Assembly (NCBI GenBank): GCA_964548585.1
Contig: CAZJRS010000065.1
Coordinates: forward strand, 1-21,326
Reading direction: 5' to 3'
Origin: Methanocella_A sp964548585
GTDB lineage: Archaea > Halobacteriota > Methanocellia > Methanocellales > Methanocellaceae
DNA length: 21,326 nt
Position numbers and translations under genes: made by a program. Numbering within the stretch: position 1 is the first letter of the stretch; every line of letters begins with the position of its first letter. This document shows, piece by piece, positions 13,924-21,326 of the stretch. A model generated the notes under the pieces. It had not been told where the DNA came from. It worked only from the letters and a program-made list of their open reading frames with translations, and searched no databases.

Positions 13924-14577
13924 ATGACTGAGAAGCAGGTGAGAAAAACCGGCAGGCCGGTAAAGGCTCCGGGCGAGAAGAGCACGAAGGAAAAGATCTT
14001 CGACATTGCAGTCGATCTCTTCGCGGAGCGAGGCTACGACGGGGTATCCATACGGGACATCGCCAGGGCCGTGGACATTAAAGAGAGCTCCGTGTACAAG
14101 CACTATGCCAGCAAAGAGGCGATCCTCGACTCGATCTTCGAGTATATGCGAGGCCGTCTCTACAGCCAGTCCGTCCCCGAAGATTACGAGGCCTTTGTAG
14201 ATTCCCTGCCGGTGGATGCAATACTGGCCAACGGCCTGGTCCAGCTATCTTCGCTCATGGCCGACCCCCGCATGATCAAGATCATGCGCATCATCACCAT
14301 CGAGATGTACCACAACGAGGCAATCAGGCAATTCTTTAAGGAGCAGATGTTTGAGAGGCCGGTCGACGAGCTAGCTACTCTGTTCGCGACGCTGGAGGAG
14401 AAAGGGAAGATTAAAAAGCTGGACCCCACGGCGCTGGCTACCGCGTACTTCTCGTTCTCGGTGTACATGTACTTCGACACATTCATGGTCCGCTACGGCG
14501 AGCCGCTTGACTTCGGGCGCATCGAGCAAAAAGCCAGAGCCCAGATGAAGTTGTTCGTAGAGATGATCAGGCTATAG
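13924..14577 (+). CDS. TetR/AcrR-family transcriptional regulator (operon D)
   Basis: This 217-residue protein has a basic arm VRKTGRPVKAPGEKST, then the TetR helix-turn-helix (KIFDIAVDLFAERGYDGVS, IRDIARAVDIKESSVYKHYASKEAIL). The ligand domain includes EMYHNEAIRQFFKEQMFERPVDE, nearly matching the operon C regulator (FERPVDE), so these two are close paralogues. It sits second in its operon, between flavodoxin and Isf-like genes, and GAGGAGGT lies about nine bases before the ATG. It most likely controls the promoter at 13334-13405. Confidence 0.94.
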   Translation: MTEKQVRKTGRPVKAPGEKSTKEKIFDIAVDLFAERGYDGVSIRDIARAVDIKESSVYKHYASKEAILDSIFEYMRGRLYSQSVPEDYEAFVDSLPVDAILANGLVQLSSLMADPRMIKIMRIITIEMYHNEAIRQFFKEQMFERPVDELATLFATLEEKGKIKKLDPTALATAYFSFSVYMYFDTFMVRYGEPLDFGRIEQKARAQMKLFVEMIRL

Positions 14578-14588
14578 GAGGCTTAACA

Positions 14589-15458
14589 ATGAAGATACTC
14601 GCCATTATAGGCAGCGCCCGGAAGGGCAACACTTACCGCGCTGTACAGCGCATAGAAGAGACAATGAAGAAACACAGGGACGTGGACTTCGAGTACCTGC
14701 ACCTGAAAGATGCAAAGCTGGAAACTTGCAGAGGCTGTACTGCCTGTATCCTCAGGGGAGAGGAAAAGTGCCCTCTGAAGGATGCCAGGGCTGATATCGA
14801 AGCGAAGATACTCTCTGCCGAAGGCGTGATCTTCGCGTCGCCGAACTATGCCAGCAACGTCAGCGGCCTGATGAAGAACCTCATCGACCGGATCGCCTAT
14901 GCCGGCCACAGGGCGAGGTTCTTTGAGCAGCAGGCGCTATACATCGTCACGAGTGCCGGCCCCGGCGGCATGAAAGAGTGCATGGCGGCCATGTCCGGCC
15001 CCTTGTCCAGCTTCGGGTTCAGAACGGCGGGCAAGCTCGCCCTGATGACTCCGCCGTTCAAGCTGCCGCAGAAGTATGCCGATAAGAACGATCGGGAAAT
15101 AGAGGCAGCTGCACTGCAGTTTTACGATGCCGTTAAGAACAAAGGCCCTGTGACGCCATCCCTGATGGAGGTAGTCGGGTTCAGGTCAATCCAGACAATG
15201 GGCAGCGAGTTCAAGGCGTTGTACGAGACCGTCTATCCAGCCGATTTCCAGTACTGGACGGAGAAGGGCTGGATGGATCAGAGCAAGTACTACTATACAA
15301 ATGTGAAGATAGGAGTCATGAAAAAGATAATGGCCAAAGTCATCGTAGCCCTGATCATGGTACACCTCAAGAGAACCCTGTTCTCGGAGGCTAAACAGGT
15401 GAAAGGTATCCGGTCAGAAGAGCAAACGATGAACGCAGTCCGGGAGGCATCTCAATGA
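14589..15458 (+). CDS. Iron-sulfur flavoprotein (Isf)-like, NADPH-dependent FMN reductase family (operon D)
   Basis: This 289-residue protein opens MKILAIIGSARKGNTYRAVQ (FMN loop) and has C47-x2-C50-x2-C53-x7-C61-P, the compact Isf cluster motif. FASPNYASNVSGLMKNLIDR follows as the flavin-contact segment. It is a clear paralogue of the operon A protein at 5062, with a longer C-terminal part that includes a hydrophobic stretch (KIMAKVIVALIMVHL) which might associate with membrane. The ribosome binding site AGGAGG lies within the end and gap after the TetR gene. Its TGA overlaps the next ATG, so it is tightly coupled to the QueG-like 4Fe-4S protein, a probable electron partner. Confidence 0.9.
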   Translation: MKILAIIGSARKGNTYRAVQRIEETMKKHRDVDFEYLHLKDAKLETCRGCTACILRGEEKCPLKDARADIEAKILSAEGVIFASPNYASNVSGLMKNLIDRIAYAGHRARFFEQQALYIVTSAGPGGMKECMAAMSGPLSSFGFRTAGKLALMTPPFKLPQKYADKNDREIEAAALQFYDAVKNKGPVTPSLMEVVGFRSIQTMGSEFKALYETVYPADFQYWTEKGWMDQSKYYYTNVKIGVMKKIMAKVIVALIMVHLKRTLFSEAKQVKGIRSEEQTMNAVREASQ

Positions 15459-16372
15459 GCCTGTTCAATACGCTCATCGAGCCATACAAAAACCACAGGC
15501 TGGAAAAGTTCAACCGCCTTGAAAAATCGCTGGGCGACGTGGAAGGATCGGTCAAGGCTTCCCCGCTTTCGCCGGAAAAAGGCCAGGCAGACAAGCTCAA
15601 GGTCACGCTTCACGAGTTGCCCATGCAGTTGTCAATCGCGAAAAAGATCGACCAGAGCTTGCTAAAGGCACGAGACGGTCGGACAGAGAGAAAGCGTCAG
15701 ATGGAACCGGCCGAGCTAAAAGTCTTTGAAGATATGGCAAAATCGCTTGGCATCGCTGCCATAGGCTATACAGCAGTATCCCAGGAAGCTATTTTCAAGG
15801 ACAGAGCGGTGCTTTATAGATATGCCATCGTACTGACTATGGAGATGGACAAGGCTGCGGTGGACAGTGCCCCGTCGCCTACTGCCCAGCGAGAAGGGAT
15901 CGAGACCTATGACCGGTTGGGGAAGATCACCAGCGATCTCACCGAATATCTGCGGAACCAGGGGTTTGCTGCACATGCAGGCCATCCGGCAAACGGGGTC
16001 GTGCTATATCCGAAGCTGGCTCAGAAAGCGGGCCTCGGCCGCAAAGGCCGCCATGGTTTAATCATAACACCGGAGTTCGGCCCGAGGGCCAGGCTTGCGG
16101 CGATATTTACCAGCATAGAAAACCTCCCGCTCACCGACAGCGAAGAGCTTGCCTGGATAGAGAACTTCTGCGCGAAGTGCGGCAACTGCATCAAGTCCTG
16201 TCCGGAAAAGGCCATACTGGAAAAGCCCCTGTTGCGAGAGGGCGGTACGGTGACCCATATAATGAAAGACAAATGCATCGGCTGCACCGTGTGCATGAAG
16301 GCATGTTCCTTCAACAGGCGGGGATATGAGCATATCAAAAAAGCCGTAGCCGGAAAAGTAGACAGTTCATAA
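15455..16372 (+). CDS. QueG/reductive-dehalogenase-like protein with two 4Fe-4S clusters
   Basis: This 305-residue protein has GLGRKGRHGLIITPEFGPRA at 193-212, the pattern that in epoxyqueuosine reductase (QueG) and reductive dehalogenases forms part of the corrinoid-binding fold. Two 4Fe-4S motifs follow: C239-x2-C242-x2-C245-x3-C249-P and C274-x2-C277-x2-C280-x3-C284. The first 85 residues are charged, helical and not recognised. No twin-arginine signal is present, so it acts in the cytoplasm. Being in a TetR-regulated operon with an Isf-like flavoprotein, a tRNA role is unlikely; reduction of a small molecule, possibly with cobalamin, is a reasonable guess. It overlaps the previous gene by four bases and ends operon D. 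Confidence 0.87.
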   Translation: MSLFNTLIEPYKNHRLEKFNRLEKSLGDVEGSVKASPLSPEKGQADKLKVTLHELPMQLSIAKKIDQSLLKARDGRTERKRQMEPAELKVFEDMAKSLGIAAIGYTAVSQEAIFKDRAVLYRYAIVLTMEMDKAAVDSAPSPTAQREGIETYDRLGKITSDLTEYLRNQGFAAHAGHPANGVVLYPKLAQKAGLGRKGRHGLIITPEFGPRARLAAIFTSIENLPLTDSEELAWIENFCAKCGNCIKSCPEKAILEKPLLREGGTVTHIMKDKCIGCTVCMKACSFNRRGYEHIKKAVAGKVDSS

Positions 16373-16375
16373 GCC

Positions 16376-16454
16376 TTTTTCACCGGCAGTCTTGGCCACG
16401 CGCCCCATACGCCGGGCACCTGCCGGGGTTTTCTGCCTACCCGGGCAAAGCCCG
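16376..16454 (+). terminator. Probable termination region of operon D
   Basis: A TTTTT run (16376-16380) lies three bases after the stop. It is followed by CCGGCAG (16383-16389) that can pair with CTGCCGG (16420-16426) ahead of GGTTTTCT, and by a small hairpin CGGGC-AAA-GCCCG (16442-16454). Several weak signals together suggest transcript ends, none strong on its own. Confidence 0.4.
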
Positions 16455-16465
16455 AGAGCAACGAC

Positions 16466-16474
16466 TTTTTATAA
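16466..16474 (+). promoter_or_regulatory. TATA box for the HIT-family gene
   Basis: TTTTTATAA is centred 29 bp before the ATG at 16499 and no ribosome binding site is present. This spacing fits a leaderless archaeal transcript that begins at or next to the start codon. Confidence 0.6.
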
Positions 16475-16498
16475 CTTCCATTTAAAACTCTGATATAG

Positions 16499-17128
16499 AT
16501 GAAGCCAGTTAAGGTTAACGGGCCCAATATAACCGATCCGGACATATCTGCCATTATCGCAGAGTACGTGCTTGATCGAAGTGTAGGGCTAAAACCGCCT
16601 TTTAAGGTTACCTTTGACCCGGCATGCAACTTTTGCAAGAGAAACCGCCAGATGATGCTGGTCGATGAGGAGTACGAGCACCCGGAGCCGACTTTCATCA
16701 AGCGCCTGCCAGTCAGCGTGGCAGCGCTTAGCTATGATCAGATATACCCGGGTCGCTCTGTAGTGGTCCTCCGCGACCACGTAACTGATCTGAACGCATT
16801 TATGAAAGACCGCATGCTGCTATACCTGGCGTTTATGGAAGACGTGACTGTTACTATCGACGGCATCAATGCCGCGTGCAGCCCGGACCGCATGAACTAC
16901 GCTATCTACATGAACCAGAACGAGCACCTGCACATACACCTGATTCCGAGGTATAAAACGGAAGGAGAGGCCTTTCACGGCCCGCCACCGTTCCGGGGAG
17001 TAAACAGGATGATGCCGGATTACGACTATCGTTCGCTGGCCATGAGAATTCGCAGAAGTATGAAGTCCGTGCCATCTACGTTAAGCCACTACTGCGAAAA
17101 GCTGATCAACGACGGGCTGCCACCATAG
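16499..17128 (+). CDS. HIT (histidine triad) family protein
   Basis: This 209-residue protein has the histidine triad HLHIHLI with H143, H145 and H147 (NEHLHIHLIPRY), the active site of nucleotide hydrolases and transferases. RDHV at 92-95 is the usual upstream strand. C43 and C46 (CNFC) may hold zinc with other residues, as in some HIT proteins. It is longer than a minimal HIT protein (about 110-150), with extra N- and C-terminal parts. Cytoplasmic hydrolysis or transfer on a nucleotide substrate is expected; the substrate is unknown. It has its own promoter and stands alone, converging on the minus-strand genes. Confidence 0.88.
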   Translation: MKPVKVNGPNITDPDISAIIAEYVLDRSVGLKPPFKVTFDPACNFCKRNRQMMLVDEEYEHPEPTFIKRLPVSVAALSYDQIYPGRSVVVLRDHVTDLNAFMKDRMLLYLAFMEDVTVTIDGINAACSPDRMNYAIYMNQNEHLHIHLIPRYKTEGEAFHGPPPFRGVNRMMPDYDYRSLAMRIRRSMKSVPSTLSHYCEKLINDGLPP

Positions 17129-17164
17129 GTGTCTGAGAACGAAGATGGCAGGATAAGGCCGGAA

Positions 17165-17193
17165 ATGAAAGTGGAAAAATTATTCACTTTCAT
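17165..17193. terminator. Bidirectional hairpin between convergent genes
   Basis: ATGAAAGTG (17165-17173) and CACTTTCAT (17185-17193) are exact reverse complements with an 11-base AT-rich loop. The element lies between the HIT gene and the small Cys protein gene, overlapping the last codons of the latter. Its position suits a shared terminator for both strands. Confidence 0.5.
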
Positions 17194-17461
17194 AGTAAAG
17201 TTTCGGGGGCGGGAAGAGGTCGGGGTAGTCCCGGGCGATCTTATCCGGGTCTGCCTGGATGTTGCGTAGCGCTTTTAGCGCAGCGGCGCACTCTTTCGGG
17301 TCTTGTGTCTGCTTCACCCGGTCCACGATGGAGCAGGTTCCCTTTTCCGAGTAAGCCCGGCAGGTCTGGTCGCACAGCTGCTCTTTTTCGAAGAAGCATT
17401 TTTTGATGGAGACCTTTTCGACGTTTGTGCGGCCGAAGAACCTCTTTAGAAACCGGAACAT
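17180..17461 (-). CDS. Small cysteine-containing protein next to ABC ATPase
   Basis: This 93-residue protein is not recognised. The N-terminus is basic and aromatic (MFRFLKRFFGR), possibly membrane-touching. Cysteines follow at 22, 30, 34, 43 and 58 (KKCFFEKEQLCDQTCRAYSEKGTC), spaced like a small metal or Fe-S site. The C-terminal half is polar and ends in proline-rich DLFPPPKLYYESE. GAGGG lies six bases before the ATG, and the gene starts 11 bp after the ABC ATPase stop, so it is the second gene of that minus-strand transcript. A link to the exporter is inferred only from this. Confidence 0.72.
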   Translation of the reverse strand: MFRFLKRFFGRTNVEKVSIKKCFFEKEQLCDQTCRAYSEKGTCSIVDRVKQTQDPKECAAALKALRNIQADPDKIARDYPDLFPPPKLYYESE

Positions 17462-17472
17462 AGAAACCCTCG

Positions 17473-18345
17473 CTAATTGGTCATGAGCTTGACGTAGATA
17501 TCTTCTAGCGCAGACTGGCGGACCGACAGGTCTACCAGCGCCCAGTTGTTGTCGGAGATGGTCCGCAACAGGGCGGCGATCTCACCGATATCTGCCGTCT
17601 TGTATACGTAGTTGCCGTCGCTCTTTGCATAGTCTAGCGGCTGGTCGGACTTAAAGATCACCTGGTACTCTCGGCTGCCCAGGCTCTTGCGGATCGCGTC
17701 CATGTTGTCACAGACCAGTAGCTTACCATTTTTCATGATTGCCACCCGATCGCATATATATTCGATGTGGAACAGGTTGTGGGCGCTGAGCACGATCGTC
17801 TTGCCGCTATCGCGTAACTGCTTAAGGTAGTCGATGATGAAGAAAGATGTCAACGGGTCGAGGCCTGAGTTGGGCTCGTCCAGGATTAAGAGTGATGGGT
17901 CGTGGAGCAGAGACCTGGCAATGGCGACCTTCCTCTTCATGCCTTTGGATAATTCCCCGGTAAGCTTCTTCTGGTCCTCAAGCTTCAGCGAACCTAGTAA
18001 CAGGTTGATGCGCTCTTTGGCCTTTTTCGAGGGCATCCCATACAGCTCGGAGAAGAACAGCAGGTACTCAGCCACGGTCATGTTCTCATACAGGGGACTC
18101 TCCTCCGGGAGATAGCCAATCTGGCTCTTGACAAAAGTACTGTCCCGAGCCATATCCCTCCCCATAATCTCAACTGTTCCCGCCGTAGGCGCCACCAGGC
18201 CCACCATCATCTTGAGTGCGGTGCTTTTGCCCGCGCCGTTATGGCCGATGATGCCGAGAATTTCGCCCTGCCTGACCTCCAGGTTCAGATCGCTGACTGC
18301 GGCAAAATGTTTATATAATTTCGTAACCCCTGTCAGTTTAATCAT
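17473..18345 (-). CDS. ABC transporter ATP-binding protein (ABC-2/Nat type)
   Basis: This 290-residue protein has all core motifs: Walker A GHNGAGKST (34-42), the QIGYLPEE segment around 75-82, signature LSKGM (132-136), Walker B LLILDEP (152-158) and switch His189 in LSAHN. The C-terminal 80 residues are the extra domain common in drug and Na+ exporter ATPases. It powers an ABC-2 exporter; the two permease genes across the divergent promoter are the natural partners. The ATG lies about 27 bp from the shared TATA box centre with no ribosome binding site, so a leaderless transcript is likely. Confidence 0.94.
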   Translation of the reverse strand: MIKLTGVTKLYKHFAAVSDLNLEVRQGEILGIIGHNGAGKSTALKMMVGLVAPTAGTVEIMGRDMARDSTFVKSQIGYLPEESPLYENMTVAEYLLFFSELYGMPSKKAKERINLLLGSLKLEDQKKLTGELSKGMKRKVAIARSLLHDPSLLILDEPNSGLDPLTSFFIIDYLKQLRDSGKTIVLSAHNLFHIEYICDRVAIMKNGKLLVCDNMDAIRKSLGSREYQVIFKSDQPLDYAKSDGNYVYKTADIGEIAALLRTISDNNWALVDLSVRQSALEDIYVKLMTN

Positions 18346-18365
18346 TAACTTTCCATTAAGTAGAA

Positions 18366-18376
18366 TAATTTATAAT
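18366..18376. promoter_or_regulatory. Shared, symmetric TATA box of divergent ABC genes
   Basis: TAATTTATAAT contains the palindrome TTATAA (18370-18375) and is the only TATA-like site in the 60-bp gap between the ATPase (minus) and the first permease (plus). It is about 27 bp from the minus ATG and about 34 bp from the plus ATG, the latter having GAGGAG before it. One box may serve both directions. Confidence 0.5.
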
Positions 18377-18405
18377 CTTTTCGCGCCGGGACGATTGAGG
18401 AGCCG

Positions 18406-20208
18406 ATGAAAAACATACTGATCATCGCAAGAAGAGAAGTACAGCGTTTTACCACGCGTTTTCGCGGGGGATCACGAGCCCTGATTCTAATCATCCTCGC
18501 AGCATCGCTTCTGGTCTCATACTTCGTCGCCCAGGGTGGGCTGTCGCTGAGCAAAGGCATGTACACGGTCGGGGTATCCCCAGATGTGCCTGTCATAGAG
18601 GACGGCCGGTTCAACGTAGTCTTGATGGATAACTTCACCGGTTACCAGCGTATTCGCGACCAGTCCATCGATGCCTACGTAGACATATCCACGGTGACAG
18701 GCAGGAACGACTGGCGCTCGAGGTATGCGATGGGCGCGCTGAAACAGTACCTGGAGAAGCAGGAACTGAGCAGGATCACAGAGCAGTACGACATTGATCG
18801 GGCGTACCCCCTGCGTATCGAGACGCATTACCTCAACGTCAGCGAAACAACTACTACGCCGGGAGAGTCCCTTTCGGACCTCGTCTACCCGGTGCCGGCT
18901 CAGGCAACCGATACACCCCAGCCGACAATGGGGCCCGGGGTCCCCACAGCCACTGCACAGGCTACCGCTTCAGGCAGTAGTACAGACGCTGCGGTGAAGG
19001 AGCAACTCGCCAATGCCATAAACGGGACACAGCCGAAGTTCAAGGCAGAGTTCGTCTCGGATAAAGAGATCATCGTACCATCCCTGATGAACCCGCCCGT
19101 ACCCCTGTCACAGGTAATCCTCGCATTCCTGTACATCGTGCCGATCTTCTTTATCAGCGTCTTCTTTACCAGCAGCTTTATGGATGAGAAGATCAACCGC
19201 AAGCTGAACATCCTCATGTCCGCGCCGGTATCGGCATTCGACATCATCGTGGGTAAGATGTTGCCGTATCTGGCCTTCTCACTGATAGTGATCGTCGGAG
19301 TCACGCTAATTTTGAAAGGTAACCTGTTGCTGTCCCTGGCGATATTCACGCCCATCATACTGTTCATCTTCGCCATCTACCTCATGGTCGCACTGTTTTA
19401 CCGGACGTACAAAGATCAGACCTTCTTCTCGATGGCGGCCATCACATTCATCACCGGATATCTGGTGTTCCCCGCCCTGTTCGCCGGAGTAAACAACCTT
19501 AGCTACATCTCGCCGCTGACCCTCGCCGTCCAGATGTACCGGGGCGAGAGCTTCGGCCTCATGGAATACGCGTTTTCGACGATCCCCATGTACCTGGTGT
19601 TCCTGACGGCCATGTACGTAGGCGTACGAATATTCAACGAAGAATACCTGCTTGGCTACGGGCCGCTATACCGGAAGGCCGGCGATGCGATTTACCTGGC
19701 GATCAACCAGAAGCACTTGTTCCTCTCCATCGCTTTCCTCAGCCTGCTCCTGATCCCGGCAGTGTTCATGGTTCAGCTCATATTCCTGACGCTGGCCACC
19801 AACATCCAGTCAATATTCCTGATGTTCATCGCACTCCTGTTCGTCAGCGCCCTGGTCGAGGAGATCGCCAAATCCGCCGGCATCGTGATGCTGCTGGATA
19901 ACAAAATCGTGAGGTCGTACAAAGAAGTACTGGCGCTGTCATTCATCTCCGCCATCGGATTCCTGATCGGAGAAAAAGCACTGATGTTCCTGTCGCTCGG
20001 CGTCATGTCTAACGATCTCCTCGCGGCGGCAATGGCCGATTCCGGCCTGCTGCTGATCCCCCTGGTCGCCCACTTCGCGTTCACGGCGATCGTGTGCGTC
20101 TCCACGAGAAAGCTTGGCACCAGATGGTACTTTTTGGCCATACTCGTGGGAACCCTGGTCCACACGCTCTATAACGTATATAACCTGAGAGCAGCGGGGG
20201 TGTTCTGA
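18406..20208 (+). CDS. ABC-2 permease fused to a PrsW-like intramembrane protease domain
   Basis: This protein has 600 residues. Residues 1-415 are an ABC-2 permease: one TM helix near 25-42, an external domain to about 230 that includes a Thr/Pro/Ala-rich stretch (148-195), then about five to six TM helices. Residues 435-600 form a second membrane domain with PrsW-type motifs: E485-E486-x2-K489 (VEEIAKS), F519-x3-E523 (GFLIGE), His556 and H586-x3-N590 (VHTLYN). PrsW proteins are membrane glutamic proteases; activity here is unproven, since these folds also occur in non-proteolytic relatives. The two domains lie in one uninterrupted frame, starting at an ATG with GAGGAG upstream. The second permease starts within its stop codon. 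Confidence 0.9.
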   Translation: MKNILIIARREVQRFTTRFRGGSRALILIILAASLLVSYFVAQGGLSLSKGMYTVGVSPDVPVIEDGRFNVVLMDNFTGYQRIRDQSIDAYVDISTVTGRNDWRSRYAMGALKQYLEKQELSRITEQYDIDRAYPLRIETHYLNVSETTTTPGESLSDLVYPVPAQATDTPQPTMGPGVPTATAQATASGSSTDAAVKEQLANAINGTQPKFKAEFVSDKEIIVPSLMNPPVPLSQVILAFLYIVPIFFISVFFTSSFMDEKINRKLNILMSAPVSAFDIIVGKMLPYLAFSLIVIVGVTLILKGNLLLSLAIFTPIILFIFAIYLMVALFYRTYKDQTFFSMAAITFITGYLVFPALFAGVNNLSYISPLTLAVQMYRGESFGLMEYAFSTIPMYLVFLTAMYVGVRIFNEEYLLGYGPLYRKAGDAIYLAINQKHLFLSIAFLSLLLIPAVFMVQLIFLTLATNIQSIFLMFIALLFVSALVEEIAKSAGIVMLLDNKIVRSYKEVLALSFISAIGFLIGEKALMFLSLGVMSNDLLAAAMADSGLLLIPLVAHFAFTAIVCVSTRKLGTRWYFLAILVGTLVHTLYNVYNLRAAGVF

Positions 20209-21248
20209 TGGGCGCGTTCTGGGCCATCTTCGAAAAGGAGATCCGGGCCATCGGTAAGGAGAAGACCATCGTACTGGCGATAGTGATCCAGCTCATCATC
20301 GCCTCGCTATCCTCAGTCATCCTGATTGGCCTTATGTCGTTCTACGACCCGAGCACCATCGGGCAGAACACCAACATACACCTGAAGATCGGGATCCTGG
20401 GAGACGGCAACAGCCCGCTGGTCAACAATCTCGAACGGGCTCACATGGTCACCACGTATTACCACAACCCCAATGAAGCGCAGCAGGATTTCACCGAAGG
20501 TAAGCTCGACGCGGTGATCTACATTCCGAGAGATACCGACGGAGTCACCGAGATGAAGCTGTTTATCCCCCAGTCAGACTCCAGAGCCACAGTCATCCTC
20601 ATGGTACTCAAGGAGCCCCTCAAAAAATACGAAAACCAGCTGCGCATCGATAACGGCGTTGAAGTCAAATACGCGAACCTCAGCGGCTCATCCAGCACCA
20701 CCTACGAGTTCCTGTTCTCGTTCATCGTGCCCATGCTCATGCTGTTCCCCGCATTCATAGCCGGAAGCATCGTGATCGACACCCTCTCCGAAGAGTTCGA
20801 AAATAAAACCATAGAGACACTGCTATCCACACCAGTAAGGCTAAGCGACATGATCGGAGGCAAACTGGCTGCATCAGTATTCATCGCCGTCATACAGTGC
20901 GTCCTATGGGTGATCCTCCTGTCATTTAACCGCATCTACATCCAGAACGCAGTCCTAGTACTGACCATGGCCGGCCTCCTCGCCGCCTTTGTAGCCACAG
21001 GCTCCGCGCTGATCGCCCTGTACTTCAAAGACAGAGAACGATCACAATTCGTCTACTCCATCATGATCATCACCATCGCCAGCCTGAGCTACCTGATCGA
21101 ACCATCCCCCATCGGCCTCATCACCAGGCTCGCCACCGGCGCACCCGGCGTAGGCATCCTCAACGTGGTTATCTATGTTATACCGCTAATTGTGCTGCTA
21201 GCGGTGATATTCCTCAACACAAAACGACTCGCCGCGCTCAAGGCTTGA
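20208..21248 (+). CDS. ABC-2 type permease
   Basis: This 346-residue membrane protein has one TM helix near 20-42 (TIVLAIVIQLIIASLSSVIL), an extracellular domain of about 120 residues, then a block of about five TM helices beginning near 168. The LSEEFENKTIETLLSTPV segment at about 192-209 is the cytoplasmic coupling region typical of NatB-like and other ABC-2 permeases that contact the ATPase. Its ATG shares a base with the stop of the first permease (TGATG), so translation is coupled and the two likely form a heterodimer. No protease domain is present on this one. The exported substrate is unknown. Confidence 0.92.
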   Translation: MGAFWAIFEKEIRAIGKEKTIVLAIVIQLIIASLSSVILIGLMSFYDPSTIGQNTNIHLKIGILGDGNSPLVNNLERAHMVTTYYHNPNEAQQDFTEGKLDAVIYIPRDTDGVTEMKLFIPQSDSRATVILMVLKEPLKKYENQLRIDNGVEVKYANLSGSSSTTYEFLFSFIVPMLMLFPAFIAGSIVIDTLSEEFENKTIETLLSTPVRLSDMIGGKLAASVFIAVIQCVLWVILLSFNRIYIQNAVLVLTMAGLLAAFVATGSALIALYFKDRERSQFVYSIMIITIASLSYLIEPSPIGLITRLATGAPGVGILNVVIYVIPLIVLLAVIFLNTKRLAALKA

Positions 21249-21326
21249 GTTGAATTATTAACCACAAAGTTCACAAAGACTTACACAGAGACACAGAGAC
21301 GTTTCAACCACAGAGAACACAAAGAC
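21249..21326. repeat. Degenerate short repeats (ACAAAGAC/ACAGAGAC type) at window end
   Basis: After the permease stop the DNA shows imperfect iterations of ACCACAAAG, TTCACAAAGAC, ACACAGAGAC and AACCACAGAGAAC. Similar low-complexity repeats are dispersed between genes in many archaeal and bacterial genomes. The element continues past the window and has no coding sense. Confidence 0.55.

Noticed and set aside
21249..21326. CRISPR array at the window end
   Set aside because: The repeats are short, imperfect and have no regular spacers.

Overview
The window reads as archaeal chromosome, most likely from a methanogen-type euryarchaeon (Methanocellales/Methanosarcinales-like). This placement is an inference from four things: TATA boxes of the TTTATATA type about 25-40 bp before gene starts, ribosome binding sites of the GGAGG/GGTGAT type, some apparently leaderless starts, and gene content rich in small flavoproteins and 4Fe-4S proteins of the kind methanogens carry (Isf-like flavoproteins, EFR1-type ferredoxin, DUF116). 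No rRNA, tRNA, CRISPR array or transposase was seen. Species cannot be fixed without a search.

Layout. Positions 1-1484 (minus) hold a sugar-modification pair: a DegT-type PLP aminotransferase cut by the window edge and a left-handed beta-helix acyltransferase. Positions 1795-2943 (minus) hold a cysteine-rich polyferredoxin-like protein and a small helical hypothetical protein. Positions 3191-16372 (plus) are a 13-kb block of four consecutive operons, each with its own TetR regulator and its own set of flavin, Fe-S, radical-SAM or membrane proteins: (A) TetR, DUF116, Isf-like flavoprotein, isoprenylcysteine/phospholipid methyltransferase-like protein, flavodoxin, YjbQ, radical SAM; (B) membrane-anchored flavodoxin, a broken Isf-like fragment, CDP-alcohol phosphatidyltransferase, TetR; (C) TetR, multi-TM protein, EFR1-type flavodoxin-ferredoxin; (D) flavodoxin, TetR, Isf-like flavoprotein, QueG-like 4Fe-4S protein. 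A HIT-family gene with its own leaderless-looking promoter follows. The window closes with a Nat/drug-type ABC exporter split over two divergent transcripts: ATPase plus a small Cys protein on minus, two ABC-2 permeases on plus. The first permease carries a C-terminal PrsW-like domain. A degenerate dispersed repeat ends the window.

Main observation. Every TetR operon has palindromic DNA at its promoter. In A, B and D a palindrome abuts or overlaps the upstream side of the TATA box and a second related one lies about 43-51 bp (centre to centre) downstream. In C only the downstream site is clear. The palindromes share a core close to AACGTT/AAACRTT but differ in their flanks, and the four TetR recognition helices also differ. 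This looks like a family of duplicated, autoregulated redox modules whose repressors and operators have diverged together. The inducing signal and the chemistry are unknown; membrane-lipid or small-molecule redox modification is one reading, because a phospholipid-methyltransferase-like protein and a CDP-alcohol phosphatidyltransferase sit inside the modules.
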